Shown: piece by piece, positions 25,496-34,172 of the stretch
Position numbering within the stretch: the stretch's first letter is position 1
How the letters are laid out: every line of letters starts with the position of its first letter
Assembly: GCA_902769705.1 (NCBI GenBank)
Contig: CACXPX010000005.1
Location: 62,001-126,000 of the forward strand
DNA: 64,000 nt
Source of the DNA: an uncultured Prevotellaceae bacterium
GTDB taxonomy: Bacteria > Bacteroidota > Bacteroidia > Bacteroidales > Bacteroidaceae
Direction of reading: 5' to 3'
The notes under the pieces: model-generated
What the model was told of the DNA's origin: nothing
Database searches by the model: none
What the model saw: the letters and a program-made list of their open reading frames with translations, nothing else
Translations under genes and position numbers: made by a program

Positions 25496-26610
25496 TATCG
25501 GATAATTGTGTTCAATATTCTTTGAATATCTTCCTCACTCAGTGCATGATGCATGGGCAGGCAGATAACTTCGTTGGCCATCTTGGTGGCAACAGGAAGA
25601 TTTTCCGGTGCGGCACTAGGCAGACCGCGATAGGTGCTGAATGTGCTGATGAGCGGGTAGAAGTAACGACGGCCAAGCACCCCCTGTTCTTTCATTTTGA
25701 AATAGAGTTCATCGCGCATCATCCCGTATTTTTCGGCATCAATAAAGACTGGGAAATAACTATAGTTGTGACGTACACCAGGCATATCGTCAAAGAACCT
25801 AATGCCAGAAACACCCCTTAATGCCTCACGATATTTCTCTGCTACCTTCTGACGGTTAGCAATAGCTGCATCAACCTGTTTCAGGTTGAGCAGGCCGTAA
25901 GCGGAACGTACTTCATCCACCTTACTATTAATGCCAGGAGCCACCACCTCTGTTTCTCCAGCAAAACCAAAGTTCTTTAGGTAGTCAATACGTTTTTTGG
26001 TTTGTTCATCGTGCATCACCAATGCTCCGCCCTCCAACGTGTTGTACACTTTAGTGGCATGGAAACTAAGCGTACTCATATCACCTGCGTTCAGAACGCT
26101 TTTCCCATTTACCTCTACACCGAATGCATGGGCGGCGTCATAGATAACCTTAAGACCATATTTGTCTGCAATCTCTTGAATGCGCTTCATCTTTACCGGC
26201 TTACCATAGCAATGCACTGGCATAACGGCAGTAGTCTTTGGGGTAATTGCTGCTTCTATCTTGTCTGGATCAATACCACATGTGCTCTCCTCTATGTCCA
26301 CAAATACGGGTTTGCACCCGTTCCACCAGATGCTGTGGGTGGTGGCCACAAAGCTATAAGGTGTGGTGATTACTTCGCCTGTTACACGTAATGCCTGTAA
26401 TGCCGTAAGTAGCGGTAATGTACCATTGGTGAACAGGCTGATATATGGAACTTTTAGATAATCTGCTAAAGCTGCTTCCAACTTTTTGTGGAATGAACCA
26501 TTATTGGTTATCCACTTGCTGTCCCAAATCTCCTTCAGCATCTCATGGAATTCATCGAGATTGGGAAGCAAAGGAGAAGTGACAGTAATTTTATTATCAC
26601 TATTAGCCAT
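25495..26610 (-). CDS. DegT-family sugar aminotransferase (VioA/FdtB-like), first gene of the operon
   Basis: 371 residues. The PLP Lys is K187 in LSFHATKVYNTLEGGAL; VIYDAAHAFGVEVNGK supplies the Asp near residue 158. The HATKxxNTxEGGA pattern is the form found in VioA- and FdtB-type dTDP-sugar transaminases. It would convert a keto-6-deoxy nucleotide sugar into an amino sugar. It is the first gene after the promoter at 26897-26928 and a leader of about 280 nt. Together with the acyl module it recalls the viosamine-type flagellin glycan islands of Pseudomonas, which I know from general literature. Confidence 0.9.
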   Translation of the reverse strand: MANSDNKITVTSPLLPNLDEFHEMLKEIWDSKWITNNGSFHKKLEAALADYLKVPYISLFTNGTLPLLTALQALRVTGEVITTPYSFVATTHSIWWNGCKPVFVDIEESTCGIDPDKIEAAITPKTTAVMPVHCYGKPVKMKRIQEIADKYGLKVIYDAAHAFGVEVNGKSVLNAGDMSTLSFHATKVYNTLEGGALVMHDEQTKKRIDYLKNFGFAGETEVVAPGINSKVDEVRSAYGLLNLKQVDAAIANRQKVAEKYREALRGVSGIRFFDDMPGVRHNYSYFPVFIDAEKYGMMRDELYFKMKEQGVLGRRYFYPLISTFSTYRGLPSAAPENLPVATKMANEVICLPMHHALSEEDIQRILNTIIR

Positions 26611-26890
26611 AACGTTGCGCCATAATGATTTGATTTGAAAAAAGGAATGCGATTTTTGACGAGTTGTTTATAGAGTGATGCAAGAAATGACGATAATCTG
26701 ATGAGAATGAAGGAATTACGTAGGCTGAACCGACAATTTTCCCTCCTCCACCAGAAAACGAAATACTGTTGGAGTCATGCGAGAGAAACGATTATCAGCC
26801 AATTGTCCGCCTTTGGGACCCGCTCTCGTGTCGACTAAGAGAGAAGAGCCCCGCAGATTTTCGTCAAATAATCTTGCATTACCTTAATAA
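26611..26890 (-). other. Long 5' leader of the polysaccharide operon
   Basis: About 280 nt lie between the predicted start of transcription (near 26890) and the first ATG at 26610. The leader contains an inverted repeat (GCTCT at 26821-26826 region pairing with AGAGC near 26848) and a 20-codon frame on the minus strand (ATG at 26778, TAA at 26716-26718) that stays open well upstream of its ATG. Leaders of this kind in Bacteroides capsule operons are where UpxY antiterminators act. No UpxY gene lies here. Whether the short frame is translated is unknown. Confidence 0.5.
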
Positions 26891-26896
26891 ACGCGG

Positions 26897-26928
26897 CAAA
26901 GGTACAAAAAAATCTTGGAATGATGAAA
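26897..26928 (-). promoter_or_regulatory. Predicted promoter of the polysaccharide operon
   Basis: On the minus strand the -7 element is TACCTTTG (26897-26904), a full match to TAnnTTTG, and 20 bases upstream is TTTC (26925-26928), one mismatch to the -33 TTTG. Spacing and motif fit the Bacteroidetes primary sigma factor. It is the only good match seen upstream of the operon. Confidence 0.7.
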
Positions 26929-27697
26929 TCATTAAGCAATTATTTTCCCTTCCGAAAGGTTTTCTTGACGAAGGAAGTGATTTTCATCGTATACTTCTTG
27001 ATAAATGCAACTCAACTCCGCTTCGGCTCCGCCTCAACTCCCAGTCAACTCCTATAAGACATTTGCCCGCAAAAGTCCCTCAGTAGCCCCCCTCAATCCC
27101 CCCAGTAGGGGGAAGATGGGAAAGTTGTTGGAAAATGGAGGAACCCGAATTTTTGCTCGTATCAAAAATTATAGTTCGGTGAAATAATGATGAAAAATCA
27201 TTACAAAAGAAATTTTCAATCTAGGAAAAATAAAAGACTCATTTTGCTATGTGAAGATTGCAAAATCAGCCTCCAACTTTTTCAAAAACAAGACATAGAA
27301 CGATCAGAGCTATGCTTTAGAGGCGTCAAAGCATTACTATGAGGGCCTCTGAGCATACATGTGAGGGGCTCAGAGTTCATCTCTGACAGCCTCAGAGATG
27401 GCATCTGACATTTTTGAAAATGCAGAAAGAAAGGCTTTTACCATTCTGACAATCACAAATGACTGATAATCAGTAAGATACAAAATTAACCCATTTTCAC
27501 TAAAAAATGAAGCCAAAACAGTCTTCTGGAAATCTGTAGCCATTTTTGAGGGTGTTTTTTCCAATTTTCTGAAGGAGAAAAAGGGAAGAACCAGAATAGG
27601 TGCGGGCTTCGCCCTAAATGAGAAATAACAAATAAGAAATGATAAATGAGCGGTAAAAGAATTTGGGAATGAGGATGGTTATTCAAAGAATAATGTG
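26929..27697. other. Gene-poor spacer between the polysaccharide operon and fmt
   Basis: About 770 bases with no gene I can support. It holds repeated CAACTCC blocks at 27008-27055, a G/C hairpin (CCCCCC-AGTA-GGGGG, near 27100-27115), and one array of the 22-bp palindromic repeat (27303-27412). Short open frames on both strands are not conserved-looking. Confidence 0.6.
27303..27412 (-). repeat. 22-bp palindromic tandem repeat, array A (5 units)
   Basis: Five consecutive 22-bp degenerate units with boundaries at 27303, 27325, 27347, 27369 and 27391. Read on the minus strand they fit the family consensus NNNNTCAGATGTGGCATCTGAG, whose core CAGATG-TGG-CATCTG is an inverted repeat. The unit with AAAGCATAGCT is shared with arrays B (45892-46023) and C (56232-56341). 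Units are too diverged for a recent expansion. Confidence 0.7.
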
Positions 27698-27705
27698 TAA
27701 CTTTG
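27698..27705 (+). promoter_or_regulatory. Promoter -7 element before fmt
   Basis: TAACTTTG matches TAnnTTTG exactly and lies 45 bases before the fmt start. No TTTG was found at the usual -33 distance, so only half of the promoter is convincing. Confidence 0.55.
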
Positions 27706-27749
27706 CAAGCAAAACGAAAACGAACATCAAAGAAGAACGAAATAGGACG

Positions 27750-28763
27750 ATGAAGAAAGAAGATTTGCGCATTGTGTTCATGGGAACGCCAGAGTTTGCC
27801 GTTGAAACGCTGAAAAGGCTCGTCGAGGGCGGCTACAATGTGGTGGGCGTAGTTACCCAACCCGACAAACCTGTTGGGCGGCATGGGTCGGTATTGCGGG
27901 CTCCAGCAGTAAAGGAATACGCCTTGCAGAAGGGGCTTCCCGTGCTTCAACCCGAGAAGATGAAAGACCCACAGTTTGTGGAGGCACTTGACGCTTGGAA
28001 CGCTGATTTGCAAGTGGTGGTGGCCTTCCGAATGTTGCCCGAAGTGGTGTGGGCAATGCCCAGTTTTGGAACGTTCAACGTGCACGCCGCCCTGCTGCCC
28101 CGCTATCGGGGTGCAGCGCCCATCAACTGGGCAATCATCAACGGTGAGAAGAAGACAGGAGTGACGACGTTCTTCTTGGATCACGACATTGATACCGGTC
28201 GAATTATTAAGCAGAAAGAATTTGACATTCCTGATGATGCTGACGTGGAATACGTTTACGATGGATTGATGGCTCTGGGGGCCGAACTTGCTTTGGAAAC
28301 CGTTGACGCCATCATAGAGAACGATGGCGATATTGCCTCGATTCCGCAAGACAACTTCATTTCTACGGCCGATGAAGCAACACTTCCCCACGCCCCGAAA
28401 ATCTTCAAGGAGACTTGTGAAATCGATTGGAATAATACGGCCAAAAATATTTACAATTTCGTTCGCGGTCTCTCCCCTATTCCAGCCTCTTGGACAACAC
28501 TATATAAAAAAGGTGAAGAGAAGGGCGACGGAATTGTGTTGAAGATTTACAAGACCGCAAAAACAGGGTTGCCCGTAATCTCAGAAAAGTCTGAAGCCGC
28601 CCACACGCCAGGTGCTATCAGCATAGAGAAAGGACGTTTGATGATTGCCGCCAACGACGAATGGCTGGAGATTGTCGAACTACAGATGGCAGGCAAAAAA
28701 CGCATGTCGGCGAGAGATTTTTTGAACGGATTCCACAATCTCGACCATTTTTTTGCAGAATGA
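27750..28763 (+). CDS. fmt: Methionyl-tRNA formyltransferase
   Basis: 337 residues from ATG 27750; the frame is open to 27663, but the first 29 residues have no family match and lie over the promoter. IVFMGTPEFAVETLKRLVEGG is the canonical start, and NVHAALLPRYRGAAPINWAIINGE at about residues 107-130 contains the folate-binding and catalytic Asn, His and Asp surroundings. The C-terminal domain follows from about residue 205. It formylates Met-tRNA for initiation, in the cytoplasm. It begins a set of plus-strand genes (outer-membrane barrel, tsaC, ClC). Confidence 0.97.
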   Translation: MKKEDLRIVFMGTPEFAVETLKRLVEGGYNVVGVVTQPDKPVGRHGSVLRAPAVKEYALQKGLPVLQPEKMKDPQFVEALDAWNADLQVVVAFRMLPEVVWAMPSFGTFNVHAALLPRYRGAAPINWAIINGEKKTGVTTFFLDHDIDTGRIIKQKEFDIPDDADVEYVYDGLMALGAELALETVDAIIENDGDIASIPQDNFISTADEATLPHAPKIFKETCEIDWNNTAKNIYNFVRGLSPIPASWTTLYKKGEEKGDGIVLKIYKTAKTGLPVISEKSEAAHTPGAISIEKGRLMIAANDEWLEIVELQMAGKKRMSARDFLNGFHNLDHFFAE

Positions 28764-28787
28764 ATGCGCTATTTCGATTAAAAGTTG

Positions 28788-28795
28788 TAACTTTG
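28788..28795 (+). promoter_or_regulatory. Promoter -7 element before the outer-membrane barrel gene
   Basis: TAACTTTG, an exact TAnnTTTG match, 25 bases before the ATG at 28821. No matching -33 element is evident. It suggests that this gene and those after it can be transcribed separately from fmt. Confidence 0.5.
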
Positions 28796-28820
28796 CAGCG
28801 TTTATAAACAAAATTCGAAT

Positions 28821-29477
28821 ATGAAAAAGATTTTTTTGGCAGTTGTTTTGGCATTTTGCGGCTTCAATTACGCATCTGCGCAACACTATCAGACGGAGTA
28901 TGATTATGAGTATTACCATCAGAAGCCATACGAATACGACTACATGGACGTGCTTCTCTACGGCAAGGCTGGCGGCTCTGGTGCTACGATCACCAAGCAA
29001 GGCGGCGACATCATGTGGGGACCTGCCGGCGGCTTCGGTGTGGAACTCTATTTCAGGACTTATTTCTCGATGGCGTTCGAGGCTTTCTTCTCACACAAAG
29101 GAGGCTCAAACATCCGCCATTCAGGTTATGACACCAACTACGACTATCGTCTGGATTACTTCACCACAAGCTATCTGGCCAAATATTACGTTACCAAGAA
29201 TGTGGCAGTTTACTCTGGACTGGGCTTCTCGACGCTGTTGAATGCCAAGTCAGAGACGATGGGGCACTCCAGCAATATTAAAGACAACCTCCATGGTTCT
29301 GAGTTTGTTCTTCCCGTCGGAGCCGAATTGTCCCTTAACAATCACTTCTCTGTGGATCTGCGCTGGAACTGGTCACCACGTCCATTAGCCAAGACAGACA
29401 AGGGGAAGAGCATCCTTGGCAAGAGCCGCAACCAATATCTGGCACTAACTGTCGGCTACAAGTTCCAAGTGTTCTAA
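28821..29477 (+). CDS. Outer-membrane beta-barrel protein
   Basis: 218 residues with a clear signal peptide (ending YASAQ, cleavage near residue 20). A Tyr/Asp/Glu-rich segment follows at residues 22-40, then alternating hydrophobic strands and a C-terminal aromatic (KFQVF), the pattern of small 8-stranded barrels of the OMP_b-brl type. Function unknown; the fold is inferred from strand pattern. tsaC starts 3 bases after its stop. Confidence 0.75.
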   Translation: MKKIFLAVVLAFCGFNYASAQHYQTEYDYEYYHQKPYEYDYMDVLLYGKAGGSGATITKQGGDIMWGPAGGFGVELYFRTYFSMAFEAFFSHKGGSNIRHSGYDTNYDYRLDYFTTSYLAKYYVTKNVAVYSGLGFSTLLNAKSETMGHSSNIKDNLHGSEFVLPVGAELSLNNHFSVDLRWNWSPRPLAKTDKGKSILGKSRNQYLALTVGYKFQVF

Positions 29478-29480
29478 GAC

Positions 29481-30050
29481 ATGAAACAGGAGGAAGACAT
29501 TAGGAACGCGGTGGAGGTGCTCAGGCGTGGTGGTGTGATCCTCTACCCCACCGACACCATTTGGGGTATCGGCTGTGATGCTACGAACGCCGAAGCCGTG
29601 GCCAGAGTCTATCAAATCAAGCAACGAGATGACTCTAAGGCACTTATATGCCTGGTAGATTCAGATGCACGTCTGCAACGCTACGTGCGCGACATTCCCA
29701 ATGTGGCTTGGGACATCATGGACCTTGCCACGAAACCCACCACCGTGATACTTGACAATGCCGTGAATCTGGCCCCGAATTTGGTGGCCGAAGACGGAAG
29801 TATCGCTATGAGGATAACAAAAGAGGCTTTCTCACATGAGCTTTGCTATCGATTCCAGAAGCCCATCGTGAGCACAAGCGCCAATATCAGCGGCGAGGAA
29901 GCCGCCCAAAACTATTGCGATATCAAGCAAGAACTGATTGATGCCGTAGACTATGTCTGCTTTTCACGTAGACAAGAGCACAAGCCACACACGCCCAGCA
30001 GCATCATCAAACTAGGGCAGAACGGCGAAGTGAGTATCATCCGCAAATAA
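29481..30050 (+). CDS. tsaC: Threonylcarbamoyl-AMP synthase (Sua5/YciO/YrdC family)
   Basis: 189 residues, the short YrdC-only form. ILYPTDTIWGIGCDATN at residues 20-36 is the signature, followed by IKQRDDSKALICLV, which lines the ATP/threonine pocket, and STSANISGEEA near residue 130. It makes threonylcarbamoyl-AMP for the t6A37 modification of ANN-decoding tRNAs. The ATG lies 3 bases after the previous stop and the ClC gene starts 3 bases after this one, so these three form a unit. Confidence 0.93.
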   Translation: MKQEEDIRNAVEVLRRGGVILYPTDTIWGIGCDATNAEAVARVYQIKQRDDSKALICLVDSDARLQRYVRDIPNVAWDIMDLATKPTTVILDNAVNLAPNLVAEDGSIAMRITKEAFSHELCYRFQKPIVSTSANISGEEAAQNYCDIKQELIDAVDYVCFSRRQEHKPHTPSSIIKLGQNGEVSIIRK

Positions 30051-30053
30051 AGA

Positions 30054-31850
30054 ATGGAAGCGACAGAGAATCCGACATTGATGAACAAAGTCATCCGTTG
30101 GCGCAACGAACACGTCAGCGACAAACAGATGACGATCGTCTTGGCGTTCTTTATCGGTTTTTTCGCCTCTGTTGCCGCTTTCATCCTCCACTGGATTATT
30201 CGGGAGATACAAATCCTGTTGACCGAAGGATTCACCATCACCTCCTACAACTGGCTCTATCTGGTTTTCCCCGTGATAGGCATCTATTTGACGTCTCTAT
30301 TCGTCCGTTATGTCGTGAAAGACAACATCTCTCACGGTATCACACGTATACTCTATGCCATCTCTTCCAAACGCTCCCGTTTGCGCGGGCACAACTGTTG
30401 GTCGTCGGTCATCGCTTCGGCCATCACCATCGGTTTTGGAGGATCGGTGGGAGCTGAGGCACCTATCGTGCTGACGGGTTCGGCCATCGGTTCCAACCTC
30501 GGGCAATTGTTCAAGATGGACAACAGACAACTGATGCTACTAGTCGGTTGTGGAGCATCGGCAGCTATCGCCGGTATCTTCAAGGCTCCGATAGCAGGAT
30601 TGGTGTTCACGCTCGAGGTGCTGATGGTTGACTTGTCGATGGCATCCTTGCTTCCCATCCTGACTTCAAGTGTAACGGCTACCTGTTTCACCTATATTTT
30701 TGTGGGAAGCGATGCTCTCTTCACTTTTCACCTCGACTCCGAATGGCTGATTGAACGTGTTCCCGCCACCATCCTTTTAGGTTTGTTTTGTGGATTCATC
30801 AGCCTCTATTTCATCAGGACGATGAACGCCTGTGAGAGCGTCTTCGCCAAACTGAAAGACAACAGATATGGGAAACTTGCATTGGGTGGAATCGTGCTGA
30901 GCCTACTGATTTTCTTCTTTCCCTCGCTCTACGGAGAAGGTTATCAGGCCATTAATATCCTTTTGAACGGAAAGACAGAAGCCGACTGGAATAGCATCAT
31001 GAACAATTCGTTGTTCTACGGCAACAGTCGTCTGCTATTGGTATACATTGCATTGGTGTTGCTCACAAAGGTCTTTGCCACATCCGCGACCAATGGCGGA
31101 GGCGGATGCGGTGGAACGTTCGCACCCTCACTATTCATAGGAGCATTCAGCGGATTCCTGTTCGCTCGATTGTGGAACCTGCATCAAGTAAGTGTGTATA
31201 TACCCGAAAAGAATTTCGCATTGCTCGGCATGGCTGGCGTGATGGCAGGTGTGATGCATGCACCTTTGACGGGCATCTTCCTCATCGCCGAGATTACGGG
31301 CGGCTACCAACTGTTCATCCCCCTTATCATCGTCAGCGTGTGTGCAGTCATCACCATTAGCATCTTCGAACCACATAGTATATACGCTATGCGCTTGGCA
31401 CGTGAAGGAAAACTTATCACGCACCATACCGACCACTCTGTGCTGACCCTGATGAGCTTGGAGAGTGTGATTGAAAAAGACTATATTGCGATTAATCCCG
31501 ATATGCCATTGGGAAAACTGGTGCATGTCATCAGCCAAAGCCACACCAACTTCATCCCCGTCGTTGACGATGGTGGAAAGCTGTTAGGCGAAATCGACAT
31601 CACAAAGATAAGGCATATCATTTTCAGAACAGAGTTGTACCAAAAGTTCCACGTCAGCCAAATCATGACTCCCGTAACCGCAACCCTAAATGTGAACGAT
31701 CCTGTTGGCGATGTGATGAAAACATTTGAGAAAACCGGCTCATATTATCTTCCTGTGACAGACGTGAACGAGCATCTGACAGGTTTTATTTCACGTACAC
31801 GAATCTATAGCCTTTATAGAAAGATGGTACATGACTATTCCGCCGAATAA
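30054..31850 (+). CDS. ClC-family chloride channel/antiporter with C-terminal CBS pair
   Basis: 598 residues. The membrane part (residues 20-440) has the ClC motifs GFGGSVGAEAPIVLTGS (the gating Glu is retained, though GREGP has become GAEAP) and GGGCGGTFAPSLFIGA. From about residue 470 two CBS domains follow (MSLESVIEKDYIAINPDMPLG and VSQIMTPVTATLNVNDPVGDVM), which in this family bind adenine nucleotides and tune gating. It moves chloride across the inner membrane, alone or against protons. The last codons form one arm of a hairpin with the region after the stop. Confidence 0.92.
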   Translation: MEATENPTLMNKVIRWRNEHVSDKQMTIVLAFFIGFFASVAAFILHWIIREIQILLTEGFTITSYNWLYLVFPVIGIYLTSLFVRYVVKDNISHGITRILYAISSKRSRLRGHNCWSSVIASAITIGFGGSVGAEAPIVLTGSAIGSNLGQLFKMDNRQLMLLVGCGASAAIAGIFKAPIAGLVFTLEVLMVDLSMASLLPILTSSVTATCFTYIFVGSDALFTFHLDSEWLIERVPATILLGLFCGFISLYFIRTMNACESVFAKLKDNRYGKLALGGIVLSLLIFFFPSLYGEGYQAINILLNGKTEADWNSIMNNSLFYGNSRLLLVYIALVLLTKVFATSATNGGGGCGGTFAPSLFIGAFSGFLFARLWNLHQVSVYIPEKNFALLGMAGVMAGVMHAPLTGIFLIAEITGGYQLFIPLIIVSVCAVITISIFEPHSIYAMRLAREGKLITHHTDHSVLTLMSLESVIEKDYIAINPDMPLGKLVHVISQSHTNFIPVVDDGGKLLGEIDITKIRHIIFRTELYQKFHVSQIMTPVTATLNVNDPVGDVMKTFEKTGSYYLPVTDVNEHLTGFISRTRIYSLYRKMVHDYSAE

Positions 31851-31879
31851 GATCCCAATTGAAACCCTATCCGGCGGAA
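31838..31879. terminator. Hairpin at the end of the ClC gene
   Basis: Arms TTCCGCCGAATA (31838-31849) and TATCCGGCGGAA (31868-31879) pair at 11 of 12 positions around an 18-base loop. There is no clear T run, so it may be a Rho-assisted or two-way stop between the converging ClC and YkvA genes. Confidence 0.4.
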
Positions 31880-31903
31880 CAATATAAAACAATAAGTTAT
31901 TAA

Positions 31904-32356
31904 TTACACTTCAGCAGAAGGAGCCTCAGGAGTTGCTTGTGGCTCAGGTGTGATGGGCTGTGCCTCAGGAGCCGCGGTTTGAGTAGCTGCCTGCGGAGTC
32001 TTGAACCACTCATTGAGTTGTGCGTTCACCTTCTCCGAAATCTCAGGAGTGACCTGATCCTTCACCTTTTTATAGGCAAGAGCCAACGCAAGGGCGTTGT
32101 CAGCCATGCCCAGCGCACCGAAATTCTTGGTGGAAAGCAAGTCTGTCGGCAGGAACTGATAGGCCAAGGCGCTTCCAATAATCACCTTATTCATCTTAGA
32201 AGTGGTGGGGGCTTTCATCACATAGAAGAGCTCCAATCCCATCTTCGTTGTCTCACGGCCAGCTTTTGAGGCGCCAGACTTGATATACTGCCAAATATCA
32301 TCGGTGTTCCCCATTGGAGACTCACCGCCAGTAAGTTTTTTCAAAAAATCAAACAT
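31904..32356 (-). CDS. YkvA family protein (DUF1232)
   Basis: 150 residues. The central DUF1232 stretch KVIIGSALAYQFLPTDLLS followed by NFGALGMADNALALALAYKKV at about residues 58-100 is typical. The C-terminal 30 residues are a low-complexity Pro/Ala/Glu/Thr tail. The function of the family is not known. It has the same direction as the ROK kinase gene, from which it is separated by 43 bases, and may be co-transcribed with it. Confidence 0.8.
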   Translation of the reverse strand: MFDFLKKLTGGESPMGNTDDIWQYIKSGASKAGRETTKMGLELFYVMKAPTTSKMNKVIIGSALAYQFLPTDLLSTKNFGALGMADNALALALAYKKVKDQVTPEISEKVNAQLNEWFKTPQAATQTAAPEAQPITPEPQATPEAPSAEV

Positions 32357-32399
32357 ACGCTTTTTCTTTTATGGTTAATTGTTAATGATTATAGTATGG

Positions 32400-33380
32400 T
32401 TATAGTTCCCAACCGATGGCAGAAGCACCCAGCACGGCGGCGCTGGAACCCTCAAGACCACTTACCAGGAACTGTGCCTTGCCTTTGAAAATCTTCAGCA
32501 CATGCTCCTCATAGGACTCACGGATAGGTTTCATAATCAATTCGCCTGCCTTTGTCATGCCACCAAAGAAGATGAATGCCTCGGGAGAAGAGAATGCTGC
32601 GAAGTCTGCGCAAGCTTCACCCAGCATATGACCAGTAAACTGATAAATCTTGTTGGCCAAATCGTCGCCTTTTCCAGCGGCAATGGAAACGTCAAGACTC
32701 GTAATCTTCTCGGGATCTAATTCGCGAAGCAATGAGGGTTCGTTGGTAGTCTCCAACAATTCGCGTGCCGTACGAGCCACACCTGTAGCCGAACAATATG
32801 CCTCCAAGCAGCCATTACGTCCGCAGCCACAACTGCGTCCGTTCTCGCGACGCATGATGACATGTCCCAGTTCACCAGCAAAACCATCACATCCGTAAAG
32901 TACCTGACCATTGATGACAATACCAGAGCCGACACCCGTGCCCAACGTGATGACAATGAAATTCTTCATTCCACGTGCCACTCCGTATGTCATCTCGCCA
33001 ATGGCAGCGGCATTTGCATCGTTTGTCAGGCCAACAGGGATATTATCCAGACGCTCGCTGAACATCTTTGCCAGAGGCACGACACCATCGTGAGCCCAAG
33101 GCAGATTAGGAGCAAATTCTATCGTTCCATTATAAAAGTTACCATTGGGGGCGCCGATGCCCATCGCCTTGATTTGCTCAATGCCACCAACTTGCTCAAT
33201 AATCACCTGCAGCGCTTCGACACAAGCGTCCACATATCCTTCTACAGTAGCATAGCCTTGCGTTTTAATTGCTGTTGTAGCCTTGATGTCACCACGTGCA
33301 TCGACAATACCAAACACGGAGTTCGTACCGCCCAAGTCCAAGCCAATCACGTATGGCTTCAATTCTGTTTGTGCATTCAT
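32400..33380 (-). CDS. ROK family sugar kinase, probable glucokinase
   Basis: 326 residues. IGLDLGGTNSVFGIVDARG at the start binds phosphate; NDANAAAIGEMTYG carries the catalytic Asp, and RSCGCGRNGCLEAYCS is the ROK zinc site (three Cys; His nearby in GELGHVIM). In Bacteroidales this type usually phosphorylates glucose. It has its own consensus promoter at 33421-33451, divergent from the LysE gene. It could in principle use another hexose such as N-acetylmannosamine. Confidence 0.9.
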   Translation of the reverse strand: MNAQTELKPYVIGLDLGGTNSVFGIVDARGDIKATTAIKTQGYATVEGYVDACVEALQVIIEQVGGIEQIKAMGIGAPNGNFYNGTIEFAPNLPWAHDGVVPLAKMFSERLDNIPVGLTNDANAAAIGEMTYGVARGMKNFIVITLGTGVGSGIVINGQVLYGCDGFAGELGHVIMRRENGRSCGCGRNGCLEAYCSATGVARTARELLETTNEPSLLRELDPEKITSLDVSIAAGKGDDLANKIYQFTGHMLGEACADFAAFSSPEAFIFFGGMTKAGELIMKPIRESYEEHVLKIFKGKAQFLVSGLEGSSAAVLGASAIGWEL

Positions 33381-33420
33381 GTTGTTTTTTATTTATGATA
33401 AGTTTGACAAATTCTTCTCG

Positions 33421-33451
33421 CAAAGTTACCAAAAAACTTGCAAATTGCAAA
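33421..33451 (-). promoter_or_regulatory. Promoter of the ROK kinase gene
   Basis: On the minus strand TTTG (33448-33451), 19 bases, then TAACTTTG (33421-33428). Both elements match the consensus exactly. Confidence 0.75.
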
Positions 33452-33466
33452 CTTTTAGATTGAAAA

Positions 33467-33498
33467 TTTACCCATATCGTATATTTTTTGTAATTTTG
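33467..33498 (+). promoter_or_regulatory. Promoter of the LysE-DUF4924-rfbD-prfC operon
   Basis: TTTA (33467-33470, one mismatch to TTTG), 20 bases, then TAATTTTG (33491-33498), an exact -7 element, ending 8 bases before the ATG. The 5' leader must be extremely short. It overlaps the divergent ROK promoter region. Confidence 0.65.
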
Positions 33499-33506
33499 CA
33501 CACGTT

Positions 33507-34172
33507 ATGCCGTTTCAGTTTCATATCGACATATTAGATATCATCCTCAAAGGCATCCTCATTGGCATATGTGCTTCTGCACCAATGGGACCTGTAGGTG
33601 TTCTCTGTGTTCAACGCACATTGAACAAAGGACGTTGGTATGGTTTTGCTACAGGAATTGGCGCAGCGGCAAGTGACCTCATATATGCTCTCATCACAGG
33701 TTTGGGAATGAGTTTCGTGATGGACCTGATTACCAACCAGCAAAACAAATTCTTCCTCCAAATCACGGGTAGCATCTTGCTATTGGGCTTCGGCATTTAC
33801 TGTTGGCGCACCAATCCCACCAAAAACATGCACATCAGCGGCTACAAGAAAGGCTCGCTCACCCATAATGCAGTAACGGCATTTTTCGTCACATTCTCCA
33901 ACCCACTCATCATTTTCCTTTTTCTGGCCTTATTCGCACAATTGGCTTTTGTCATTCCGAACCACCCGTTTGAGATGTGTATCGGTTTCTTGAGCATTGT
34001 CGCCGGAGCGATGCTGTGGTGGTATGGCTTGACATGGCTCATCAACTCCATACGCGAGAAATTCGACAACAACGGTATTGTCATTATCAATAAAATTATC
34101 GGCAGTCTTGTCATCGTGTTTTCTTTGGCTGCCCTCATTGGAACCATTTTCAATCTTTATACCATCTATTAA
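33507..34172 (+). CDS. LysE/RhtB family exporter
   Basis: 221 residues with six predicted membrane helices. GICASAPMGPVGVLCVQRTLNKGRW near residue 20 is the family signature, and AFFVTFSNPLIIFLFLALFAQ in the middle contains the second conserved Asn-Pro. These inner-membrane proteins export amino acids or small metabolites. It is the first gene of a compact plus-strand operon; the next gene starts at the base after its stop. Confidence 0.9.
   Translation: MPFQFHIDILDIILKGILIGICASAPMGPVGVLCVQRTLNKGRWYGFATGIGAAASDLIYALITGLGMSFVMDLITNQQNKFFLQITGSILLLGFGIYCWRTNPTKNMHISGYKKGSLTHNAVTAFFVTFSNPLIIFLFLALFAQLAFVIPNHPFEMCIGFLSIVAGAMLWWYGLTWLINSIREKFDNNGIVIINKIIGSLVIVFSLAALIGTIFNLYTIY

Noticed and set aside
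26611..26890. Known riboswitch in the leader of the polysaccharide operon
   Set aside because: I see a modest inverted repeat but no conserved core of any riboswitch class that I know.
26769..27086. Open frame of 105 codons on the plus strand in the spacer
   Set aside because: Overlaps the antisense promoter and the leader of the polysaccharide operon; no domain, signal or good start site.
27486..28391. Open frame of 301 codons on the minus strand
   Set aside because: Mostly antisense to fmt; His/Pro-rich translation with no recognisable domain.
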